In this document: piece after piece, positions 1 through 7,475 of the stretch | Position numbering within the stretch: the stretch's first letter is position 1 | Layout of the letters: each line of letters starts with the position of its first letter | Origin: a candidate division FCPU426 bacterium | GTDB lineage: Bacteria; Oederibacteriota; Muellerivitia; Muellerivitales; Muellerivitaceae | Direction of reading: 5' to 3' | Assembly (NCBI GenBank): GCA_003152075.1 | Contig: PLZG01000019.1 | Location: 68,957 to 113,175, forward strand | DNA: 44,219 nt | Notes under the pieces: generated by a model | What the model was told of the DNA's origin: nothing | Seen by the model: only the letters and a program-made list of their open reading frames with translations | The model's database searches: none | Translations under genes and position numbers: made by a program

Positions 1-641
1 AAGGTCCGTTGGGCGACCGACAGGGCTCGCTTGGCCTGGTCGACCTCGAAGACCGATTCCTGGTAAGTGGCCTGGGCCTGCAGGAGGGAACCCTTGTTGT
101 CAGTTCCACCCTTGAAGTTCATTTCCACTAGGTCCTGGTTGGCCTTGTTGCGGTCAGCGATGACTTGCAAAAGGTCGATTTGTTTTTGGGAGTAAAGCAA
201 GGTATAGAAGGCTACCTTCAAGTCGTGGGAAAGTTGGGACTTGGCCTGGGTGAGTTGGGCTTTTGCCAAGTCGAGTTGTGCGTTGGAGGAGTCTACGGAA
301 GCGACGTCCTTGAGCCCTGAAAAAATGTTTTCGGAAGCGGAAAGGGAAAGGCTGGCGTTGGATTTGTAGTTGAGATCGGTCAGGGCGTTTTCAATGGAAT
401 TATCCGAGCCCTCGCGGCCGAGGGAGGCGCCGAAATTAACCTGAGGCAAAAACTGTCCCAGGCTGGCCAGCTTGGAATTTTCGGAGGCTTTGACCGACTG
501 CTCAGCGGAGAGCAGGTCCAGGTTGTGGGTGGATGCTTCTTTGATACAGGCATCCCATGTAATGACCTCGTCGGCCCATTGGGGAGCCGGCAGGGCCGCG
601 AACAGAGAGAAGAGAAGGAGAAGTGTCTTGGCGTTTTTCAT
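1..641 (-). CDS. TolC-like outer membrane efflux protein (N-terminal part)
   Basis: The gene runs off the left edge, so only about 213 N-terminal residues are seen. The minus-strand start at 641 gives a signal peptide (MKNAKTLLLLFSLFAALPAP) and then a TolC-type helical region: 'ITWDACIKEASTHNLDLLSAEQSV', split here as an N-terminal helix rich in Ala, Ser and Gln, followed by the typical 'FLPQVNFGASLG' turn into the barrel strands and a second long helix pair. Outer membrane efflux proteins form trimeric periplasmic tunnels for RND or ABC exporters and type I secretion. The partner pump would lie beyond the edge. No strong Shine-Dalgarno is visible. The family call is firm from the pattern; the substrate is unknown. 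Confidence 0.85.
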   Translation of the reverse strand, partial: MKNAKTLLLLFSLFAALPAPQWADEVITWDACIKEASTHNLDLLSAEQSVKASENSKLASLGQFLPQVNFGASLGREGSDNSIENALTDLNYKSNASLSLSASENIFSGLKDVASVDSSNAQLDLAKAQLTQAKSQLSHDLKVAFYTLLYSQKQIDLLQVIADRNKANQDLVEMNFKGGTDNKGSLLQAQATYQESVFEVDQAKRALSVAQRT

Positions 642-814
642 GGTTCGCTTTTTTTATCATGGTCTTTTTCATCGACATATGACCAGCATCAGCCCCTTCA
701 CTTTCTATGGGGATTAGGTAAGAATCAATACTCTATAGACGTTATATGCCAGTTAGCTGTGTTGATTGTCAGCCGGACAGATGGGGGTCAAATAGGGCCT
801 AAATAGCCAATTCT

Positions 815-843
815 TCCCTTTATACACTCTTTTGGGGTATACT
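815..843 (+). promoter_or_regulatory. Possible promoter of typA
   Basis: A good -10 hexamer TATACT lies at 838-843. The matching -35 at about 815-820 is weak. The site is 62 nt before the typA start. Call by eye only. Confidence 0.3.
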
Positions 844-854
844 CCCGCCTCCCT

Positions 855-884
855 GAAGCCGGTTGGCTTATGCCCGCCGGCTTC
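855..884 (+). promoter_or_regulatory. Leader hairpin before typA
   Basis: A perfect 8-bp stem, GAAGCCGG at 855-862 and CCGGCTTC at 877-884, with a 14-nt loop, is followed by TTATTTT. It lies between the possible promoter and the ribosome site of typA, so it would be in the leader RNA. It may be an attenuator or a weak terminator; no plus-strand gene lies upstream for it to end. Confidence 0.4.
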
Positions 885-905
885 TTATTTTAAATAGAGG
901 TTCAA

Positions 906-2777
906 ATGACACTCAGAAACGATTTACGCAATATCGCCATTATTGCCCACGTTGACCATGGCAAAACCACGCTGGTGGATGCTTTGTTCCGCCAATCGGG
1001 CGTGTTCCGTGCCAATGAGCATATGGAAGAACGGGTCATGGATTCCAACGACCTGGAAAAGGAACGCGGCATCACCATCTTCTCAAAAAACGCCTCAGTG
1101 GTTTGGAACGGCACGCGTATCAACATCGTCGACACTCCCGGTCACGCGGACTTTGGCGGGGAAGTGGAACGTATTCTTTCCATGGTGGACGGCGTCCTCC
1201 TATTAGTGGACGCGGCTGAAGGGCCTTTGCCCCAGACCAAGTTTGTTCTCCGGAAGAGCTTGGAACAAAACCTGGACGCCATTGTGGTCATTAATAAAAT
1301 CGACCGCAAGGACGCCCGTCCACATGAAGTGGTGGACGCGGTGTTGGACCTCTTTATCGCCCTGGGCGCCAACGAGCACCAGATTAGCTATCCGGTGGTT
1401 TACGCCGTCGCCCGTGAAGGCAAAGCCTCGATGAGCCTCGAAACACCCGGCACCGACTTGAAACCCCTCTTTGACACCATTGTGAGCCATTTCAAACCAG
1501 TCGAGGTGGATTTGGAATCCCCTTTTCAGATGCTGGTGACCACCACTTCATATAATGAATACTTGGGCCGCATGGCGGTCGGCCGCGTCAAGCGTGGCAA
1601 GATCAAGTTGAACGATCCCATCACCCTCATCAAGCTGGATGGCCGAAAGGTCACCAGCAACGCCACCAAACTTTTTACTTACAACGGCATCAAACAGGTC
1701 GAGTGCCCGGAAGCCATGGCGGGGGATATTATCCTTCTGGCGGGGTTGGAAGACGTTCAAATCGGTGAAACCGTCGCCTCTGCTTTGGATCCCACCCCCC
1801 TGCCGTCAATCGCTATCGATGAACCCACCATGTCCATGGTTTTTTCCGTCAACAATAGCCCCTTCGCCGGGAAGGAAGGAAAATTCGTGACGTCCCGCCA
1901 CTTGCGGGATCGTGTGTATAAAGAGGCGGAAGCCAACCCCACTTTGAAAATTAGCGATACCGAAAGCCCCGATGCTTATAAGGTTGCGGGCCGCGGTGAA
2001 TTGCACTTAGGCATTTTGATCGAGACCATGCGCCGTGAGGGTTACGAGTTCCAGGTTTCCCGTCCCCAGGTTATTTACAAGATGGTGGATGGAAAATTGC
2101 AGGAACCCTATGAGAACCTGATCGTGGACGTTCCAAACAATTGCGTGGGTATTGCCATGGAAAAGTTAGGCGCCCGCAAAGGTGAGATGAAGAATATGGT
2201 GCCCTTGTCCGAGGTAACGACCCGCATCGAATTTTTAATTCCTTCCCGCTGCTTGTTGGGTTTCCGTACTGAGTTTATGACCGACACCAAGGGCGAGGGT
2301 GTTCTGCATCACGTCTTCGCGGGTTATGGCGAGTTCAAGGGTGATATCGGCGGAAGAAGCCGGGGCGTGTTGGTGGCTTTTGAGGCTGGCGTTACCGCCG
2401 CTTATGGAATGTTCCAATTGGCCGATCGGGGCAAGTTTTTTATCAATCCTCGCTTGGAAGTTTATGAGGGAATGATTGTGGGGGAGCATACCCGGGAAAA
2501 TGACATCGCCGTCAATCCTTGTAAAACCAAGCACTTGAGCAACATGCGGAGCAAATCTTCCGACGAAGCCTTAACCATGGAGCCGCCAACCATTTTTTCC
2601 TTGGAACAATGTTTGGAGTATATCCAGGACGATGAGTTGCTCGAAGTGACTCCCTTAAATTTGCGCATGCGCAAGAAGATCCTCAATAATAACGAACGCA
2701 TGAAGACCGAAAAACAGACCGCAAAGAGCTCTGCCAAGCAAATCTTGGAGTCTATGGCCCAAAATCCTAGGGCCTGA
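906..2777 (+). CDS. typA: Translational GTPase TypA/BipA
   Basis: 623 residues, close to the family length of about 605-615 with a short basic C-terminal tail. The GTPase motifs are all present: G1 AHVDHGKT at residues 14-21, RGITI at 54-58, DTPGHADF at 76-83 and NKID at 130-133. The EF-G-like domains II and III and the TypA-specific C-terminal domain follow (for example the '[15 protein letters not shown]' stretch). TypA binds the 70S ribosome, and in known bacteria it helps 50S assembly and growth under cold or stress. AGAGG at 896-900 sits just before the ATG. It appears to be a single-gene unit with a leader hairpin. Confidence 0.97.
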   Translation: MTLRNDLRNIAIIAHVDHGKTTLVDALFRQSGVFRANEHMEERVMDSNDLEKERGITIFSKNASVVWNGTRINIVDTPGHADFGGEVERILSMVDGVLLLVDAAEGPLPQTKFVLRKSLEQNLDAIVVINKIDRKDARPHEVVDAVLDLFIALGANEHQISYPVVYAVAREGKASMSLETPGTDLKPLFDTIVSHFKPVEVDLESPFQMLVTTTSYNEYLGRMAVGRVKRGKIKLNDPITLIKLDGRKVTSNATKLFTYNGIKQVECPEAMAGDIILLAGLEDVQIGETVASALDPTPLPSIAIDEPTMSMVFSVNNSPFAGKEGKFVTSRHLRDRVYKEAEANPTLKISDTESPDAYKVAGRGELHLGILIETMRREGYEFQVSRPQVIYKMVDGKLQEPYENLIVDVPNNCVGIAMEKLGARKGEMKNMVPLSEVTTRIEFLIPSRCLLGFRTEFMTDTKGEGVLHHVFAGYGEFKGDIGGRSRGVLVAFEAGVTAAYGMFQLADRGKFFINPRLEVYEGMIVGEHTRENDIAVNPCKTKHLSNMRSKSSDEALTMEPPTIFSLEQCLEYIQDDELLEVTPLNLRMRKKILNNNERMKTEKQTAKSSAKQILESMAQNPRA

Positions 2778-3084
2778 GTTTTCGCCTTCCTCCAAAACTT
2801 CAACCCCGGCCTAAAGCGCTTCTGGCTCTGGGTGGTAAGGCCGGACTTATGGGGAGGCGGAGGGTCTTTTCCGGCCCTTGAAAAGGTTAGTCGTGAAACC
2901 TTTAGGCAAGGTGGGCAAATGGTCCAAATTAAAGGGCCTGGCAATTTAATTCTCTCGACTTTTGCACCAGTTAGAATAAAATTTCAACTCATTCAGCTGT
3001 TGCTTTTAAGCCTGTTTTTGTTGGGTTTTTAACGAGGCGCATTAACCTTGCGTCCGCCTGTAATTAATTTAAGGAGAAAGAATC
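2778..3084. other. Intergenic gap typA to TPR gene
   Basis: I see no convincing gene, RNA or repeat here. Short open frames on both strands have no ribosome site and no domain-like composition. The right end carries an AAGGAG ribosome site at about 3072-3077 for the next gene. Confidence 0.5.
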
Positions 3085-3696
3085 ATGATTCAGACCAAAC
3101 GTGCCTTTTTGTTAATCCCGGCTTTGATTTTTGTGTTTGCCGGAAAGGTTTCGGCTGATGATAAGGCTCCCGCCTCAACGACGCCCACGGCCAAACCCGC
3201 TGGCGCTACCAAGTCAGCCAAGGCTGATAGCCCGGCTGTGTCGGCCATGAAAGCGGCCATTGCCTTGGCGGAAGCCGGCAAGACCGATGAGGCTGTCGCG
3301 GCTTACGAGAAGATGGGAGTTTTGAAAACCAAGAAGATGGAAGCCTGGAGACTCAATAACGAGGGCTTGGCTTATTTGACCGCCAAGGAACCCAAATACG
3401 ACAAGGCCCTTCCCCTGTTCGAGAAAGCCACCGAAACCGACGATAGCAACTATGTGGCCTGGAACAACTTGGGAAGCACCTATGAGCAAAACGGTGATCT
3501 CGATAAGGCCAAGGACGCTTACCAAAAGTCCATCGACGCGGCTAAAGCGGCGGACGGCAGTTCGGCCAAGGCGCAAGGTAATCTAGACGCCCTTCAAGCT
3601 CGGTTGGACAAGGCCCAAGCCAAGAAAGACAAAGCGGACAAGAAGGCTGGAAAGAAACCCGCGGCAACCCCAGAGGCTGGCGGGGACAAGAAGTAA
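3085..3696 (+). CDS. Exported TPR-repeat protein
   Basis: 203 residues. A signal peptide (about 1-24, cleavage after KVSA) is followed by an Ala/Pro/Thr/Lys linker. Two tetratricopeptide repeats follow: about 83-120 ('AWRLNNEGLAYLTAKEPKYD' region) and about 121-156 ('AWNNLGSTYEQNGDLDKAKD'), with a shorter TPR-like helix before them. The C-terminal tail is Lys/Ala rich and ends in a Pro/Gly stretch. TPRs are protein-binding scaffolds; the partner is unknown. AAGGAG precedes the ATG at good distance. The gene stands alone and ends at a strong terminator shared with the convergent gene on the other strand. Confidence 0.85.
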   Translation: MIQTKRAFLLIPALIFVFAGKVSADDKAPASTTPTAKPAGATKSAKADSPAVSAMKAAIALAEAGKTDEAVAAYEKMGVLKTKKMEAWRLNNEGLAYLTAKEPKYDKALPLFEKATETDDSNYVAWNNLGSTYEQNGDLDKAKDAYQKSIDAAKAADGSSAKAQGNLDALQARLDKAQAKKDKADKKAGKKPAATPEAGGDKK

Positions 3697-3716
3697 GATT
3701 CTCCGAAAGTTAGATT

Positions 3717-3763
3717 GAAAAAAGCCCTGCCCACGAAAAAGTGGGTTGGGGCTTTTTTATTTT
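3717..3763 (+). terminator. Strong bidirectional intrinsic terminator
   Basis: AAAGCCCtgCCCAC (3721-3734) pairs with GTGGGttGGGGCTTT (3741-3755) around a GAAAAA loop. A run of T follows on the plus strand and a run of A precedes the stem, so it works in both directions. It separates the convergent genes ending at 3696 (+) and 3771 (-). Confidence 0.92.
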
Positions 3764-3770
3764 CCAGCCC

Positions 3771-4820
3771 CTATTTCGCCAGGTGAAGCCCGTGAATCGG
3801 CCCCCCAGTGAGGGGAGGCGCGGGAGTGGGGGTTGGTTTGGCTTTGGGATGTTTAGCCAGCTTTTGGCCCGGAATGATAATGCCCATTTGGGCGGCGGTT
3901 GTCCCCATCGTGCCCTTCATTGGAATAAAATAAACCGGGATGTACTTTTTGGAATGGACCCTGCCTCTTTTGTCCATCCGATAGACATAAAGAACCTGGT
4001 TGTGCTTAAAAGGCTGGCCAATGGGAATGATGATCCGGCCGCCGGGCTTGAGCTGTTTGAAAAGCGGTGGCGGAACGAACTGAGCCACGCAGGTGAACAT
4101 GATAATGTCGAAGCCCGCCGCTTCCTTCCATCCGTAATAGCCGTCTCCCACCCGGGTATGGACATTCGAATAACCTAAAGGCTTGAAAATATTCGACACG
4201 GCCTCGCCCAAGGGCTTGATGATCTCAATTGAATAAGCTTCCTTGGCCAAACGCGAGAGCAGGGAAATATTGAAGCCGCTCCCGGTTCCGATTTCCAACA
4301 CTTTGTCCTTCGCGCGGGGATGGGCCAATTGGGCCATATAGGCTTGACCCTCGTAGTCGCTTAGTGCCGAACCCCAGCCCAGCGCCCAGGTTCTTGGCGG
4401 GTATTCATAAGCGGACTTCGAAAAATCTTGCCTGTCCTGGTATTCGTAATGGAAATACTCACGGGGTAGATCCTGAAAAGCCTTCAAGAGCCGGGGATCG
4501 GCCTCCCCAAATTTTCGGTACAGGTAGTGTCGAATATCCGTAATCATTGCTGGCTTACGATCCTGGACCTTGGCGAATTCCTGGGTCGTCAGGTGAGTCA
4601 CACGGTGGCTCTTCTTAAAAGCCTTGAGATAGTTCCTATAGGTCCATCCTTGTTCGGTCTTAGTTTTCTCCGCTGGTTTATCGGTTGGAAGGTCCGAGGG
4701 TTTGGCAGCGGGCACTTCCGTCGGCACAACTGGCGGCAGGTCCTGTCCCACTGAGGGAGGCGCAGGCAAAAGAGAAAGCGACAAAATTAGGAGGACAATG
4801 AGGGTTTTGGGTCGGTTCAT
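3771..4820 (-). CDS. Exported PCMT-like SAM-dependent methyltransferase
   Basis: 349 residues. It has a signal peptide (about 1-25) and a Pro/Lys/Glu-rich linker to about 60. The core resembles protein-L-isoaspartate O-methyltransferase: 'DPRLLKAFQDLPREYF', then the SAM-binding loop VLEIGTGSGF near residue 167, 'RVGDGYYGW', and 'LKPGGRIIIPIG'. A Pro/Thr-rich tail follows. Classical PCMT is cytoplasmic and repairs damaged Asp/Asn, so an exported version is odd because SAM is not expected outside the cytoplasm; the leader might instead be a membrane anchor. The start overlaps the stop of the upstream gene by 4 nt (ATGA), so the two are probably translationally coupled. It ends at the shared terminator. 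Confidence 0.82.
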   Translation of the reverse strand: MNRPKTLIVLLILSLSLLPAPPSVGQDLPPVVPTEVPAAKPSDLPTDKPAEKTKTEQGWTYRNYLKAFKKSHRVTHLTTQEFAKVQDRKPAMITDIRHYLYRKFGEADPRLLKAFQDLPREYFHYEYQDRQDFSKSAYEYPPRTWALGWGSALSDYEGQAYMAQLAHPRAKDKVLEIGTGSGFNISLLSRLAKEAYSIEIIKPLGEAVSNIFKPLGYSNVHTRVGDGYYGWKEAAGFDIIMFTCVAQFVPPPLFKQLKPGGRIIIPIGQPFKHNQVLYVYRMDKRGRVHSKKYIPVYFIPMKGTMGTTAAQMGIIIPGQKLAKHPKAKPTPTPAPPLTGGPIHGLHLAK

Positions 4821-7327
4821 GAGCGCCTCCCTGGTTGGCTAAGTTTAGAAAGGCCAGGGGGAAAGGATATGAAGGCCAAGCCATAAAGGCCGAGGGCCAA
4901 CAATATGAGCCAGTGGTATCCCTCCCCAATGGCCACTAAGTTGGCGAGCGGGGTGGCTACCACCGAAAAGGCTCCATTCAAGGCCCAGGCCCAGGGTATC
5001 AATCCGCTTTCCCGGGGAAGGCGGCTTAAGCCTAAGGGAAAGAAGAAACCCAGGGGGAATGAAACCAAAGCCGCCCAAGCCCCGAGGAAAAGGCATTTGG
5101 CTGGGAGGGACCAGGAAAGCAAAGCTCCCAGCGCCCAATCCTGCAAACCTAAACTCAAAAGCAGCCAGACTCCCACCCCAAAAGCTGCGGGCCTTAGGAG
5201 GTCCTGGGGTTGGCGCAGGAAACTCCCGGAAAACCAGCTGCCCAAGCCTGAAAAAACCAACATGGCGCAGAGGATGAGGGAAAAGGCTATGGTTCGATCC
5301 CCCAGGAAATAGGCGCCCTTCTCAATCAACACGATCTCAATGAAAAGAAAACCCAGGCCAAGGGAGGAAAAATACACCAGCGTTTTGCCCAACTGGGGCA
5401 GGGGAACGGTTCCACGGGCGTGTTTTACCAAGGGCAGGAGAAGGACCACCATGGCCCAAAGTAGGGATTGGGGCAGGACGGCAAGGTTAATCAGGTAGCC
5501 AATTTCCTCGCGTGGAATCTGAGAAAGGTTGTTGAGGATTTCCCGCAGGTTGGACGGGCGCAATACGGAATAAAAGAAGGGCCGGTCATGGGTGGTTGGC
5601 CGAAGATTGAAAAAATGGTATTTCAGGAAGTCTCCTCCCTTGGGCGAAAGTAGTTGAAGGGCGTCGTCTCTCAGCGCGTCGCTGGCCTCCTCGGGCGCGG
5701 CTACCTCTTCCCCCACCTTCCAGACGGTGGGGGGCAGATCGTTGAAGATTTCCCAGGACCCGGTCGTCATGCCGGGGAAATAGGAAATATCGAAGGAACG
5801 TTTGTCACAGAAGGATTTAAGCGAGGAGAGCTGTTCCTCGGTCCAGGGGTCCTTGGATATCAGGAGCCGGACGTTCCAGGCGGAGCGGTACAGGACAAGG
5901 TGGGTTTCGGGGTCCTTGATGCCCAAGCCTTGCAGGGCCTCCCGGGCGGTTTCCAAAAGCTTGAGGGCATAGACTGTGAACTCCCGCATGCTCACGGGCA
6001 GGGAGACTAGCCCCCCCGAATTCAAGGCAAGGAAGTAACCCTGCAAGGCTTCCAGGGTAAAGGAATATTTATTGGCGTCGGCCTGGTCCAGGTATTGGGA
6101 AGAAAGGTCAATGATGTCGAACCCCTTTTTATCGGCCGCCAAATAGGATTCGGGGGCTTGGCGAAGCAGGTGGACATTCGGCTTTTTGAGCCAACGCTTT
6201 TCGTTTTCGGCCATGGACCCATTGATTAAGCCCAATATATTTGGGTCGCTTTCCAGCGCCACCAATTCGGAAGCGTCGTTGGCCAGGGCTTCGCCTACCC
6301 GGAACCCGCCCCTCGTTCCCACCAAGAGGGCCCGGCTTTTTGGTTTGAGCACATAGGGAAAGATATCCAGACTGCCTTGGGCGTAGGAATAATCGCTCCG
6401 GGCAACCTTGGGGAATGACCCGATCCGGTTGCCGTCCAGATAGAGGCCATAGGCTTGAGGAGGCCCGTCTACCTTCAATAATACATAATTGTTGGAAAGG
6501 TCGATATCCAAGCGCTCGGTGAAGTTGTCCAAGAGCATGTAATAGCCGTAGGGAGAATAGATCTTTTGTTTCACATGGGCGTCGGCAACGTTCAAGGCGG
6601 GCGTGATCATTTTGTATTGGCAGAAATGGGCCCGGTTGAATTTCACCGCGGCCACCTCGCTCAACACAAAAACCAGGACGACGACGGCTGTCCATTTCCA
6701 CCATTTGGCCTGGAAGCGGGCCCGGTATTGGGCTAGCAGCGAGCCAAGCGCCCAAAAGGGGATCAGGGTGCAAAGCAGATAGTAGGGGTGGATCCAGAAC
6801 ATGGTCGCGAGAATGAACAGGGCTCCCGCTCCCGCGCCCACCAGGTCAGCGGCGTAAACCGCCCCGATCTTCTCGTTGGTGAGGGCCAAGAAACTAAGAC
6901 TGATATAGATGCCCGAAAGAAAAAAGAAAGGGAAAAGGGCGGCATAGTATTGGGCGATATTTTGGAACTGGTCCATCCAAAGATTGGGATCCTGTAGTTC
7001 AAGGGGGTTGAAGGGGTTCAGGGTTACCAGGTAAAAGCCTACGCAGGCCGAGATGGGCAATAAAATCGGGATGAAGAAGAAAAAACGGTGGGCGTGACGG
7101 AAGAAAAAATCACGGAAAAGGCTGAGGAATACCCCGCTGGCGGAATAGCCAGCCATCGCGATGGAAATGACCCAGTAGCCGTACTCGGACCAGCTGGCGA
7201 TGGCGAAGTAGCGGGTAAGCATGATCTCGAATCCGATGCTGGCCGCTGACACCGCGAAGAGCGCGCCCAGCAACTGGCGGTTGGGTTTGGAAAGCTGGTA
7301 ACGGTCTTCTGAGAAGGTGTTTTTCAT
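4817..7327 (-). CDS. Membrane protein with spermidine-synthase-like domain
   Basis: 836 residues. About six transmembrane helices (about 15-225) precede a soluble region of about 350 residues with the polyamine-aminopropyltransferase (Rossmann) fold. About six more helices follow at the C-terminus (about 600-825), including 'WAWALNGAFSVVATPLAN', a hallmark of membrane-fused spermidine synthase homologues. The SAM-type loop reads LLVGTRGGF instead of the usual GGGDGG, and the catalytic region reads 'DIIDLSSQYLD', so normal aminopropyl transfer is doubtful. It is first in a two-gene operon with the exported PCMT-like methyltransferase. The true substrate is unknown. The fold assignment is firm, the activity is not. 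Confidence 0.8.
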   Translation of the reverse strand: MKNTFSEDRYQLSKPNRQLLGALFAVSAASIGFEIMLTRYFAIASWSEYGYWVISIAMAGYSASGVFLSLFRDFFFRHAHRFFFFIPILLPISACVGFYLVTLNPFNPLELQDPNLWMDQFQNIAQYYAALFPFFFLSGIYISLSFLALTNEKIGAVYAADLVGAGAGALFILATMFWIHPYYLLCTLIPFWALGSLLAQYRARFQAKWWKWTAVVVLVFVLSEVAAVKFNRAHFCQYKMITPALNVADAHVKQKIYSPYGYYMLLDNFTERLDIDLSNNYVLLKVDGPPQAYGLYLDGNRIGSFPKVARSDYSYAQGSLDIFPYVLKPKSRALLVGTRGGFRVGEALANDASELVALESDPNILGLINGSMAENEKRWLKKPNVHLLRQAPESYLAADKKGFDIIDLSSQYLDQADANKYSFTLEALQGYFLALNSGGLVSLPVSMREFTVYALKLLETAREALQGLGIKDPETHLVLYRSAWNVRLLISKDPWTEEQLSSLKSFCDKRSFDISYFPGMTTGSWEIFNDLPPTVWKVGEEVAAPEEASDALRDDALQLLSPKGGDFLKYHFFNLRPTTHDRPFFYSVLRPSNLREILNNLSQIPREEIGYLINLAVLPQSLLWAMVVLLLPLVKHARGTVPLPQLGKTLVYFSSLGLGFLFIEIVLIEKGAYFLGDRTIAFSLILCAMLVFSGLGSWFSGSFLRQPQDLLRPAAFGVGVWLLLSLGLQDWALGALLSWSLPAKCLFLGAWAALVSFPLGFFFPLGLSRLPRESGLIPWAWALNGAFSVVATPLANLVAIGEGYHWLILLALGLYGLAFISFPPGLSKLSQPGRRS

Positions 7328-7356
7328 TTCAAAACCTCACGGAAACCAACGGCTAA

Positions 7357-7440
7357 CACAAAGCCACTAAGCCACAAAGCGCGACTTTTTTGGGGGAAAA
7401 GGTTTTTCAAAAAAATTATGTCTTCCTTAGAGTCTTTGTG
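7357..7440. repeat. Inverted repeat of CACAAAG/CTAAG type
   Basis: CACAAAGCCACTAAG at 7357-7371 faces CTTAGAGTCTTTGTG at 7426-7440, with a T/A-rich centre. It resembles short dispersed repeats found between genes in many bacteria. It lies between two minus-strand genes and may act as a weak transcription stop. Confidence 0.5.
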
Positions 7441-7475
7441 ACTTCTTGTTGGAATTTGGTTTTCTTTTATTCGTT

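Noticed and set aside
2462-2944. 160-residue minus-strand frame over the end of typA
   Set aside because: It lies mostly antisense to typA, has no ribosome site and no family-like sequence.
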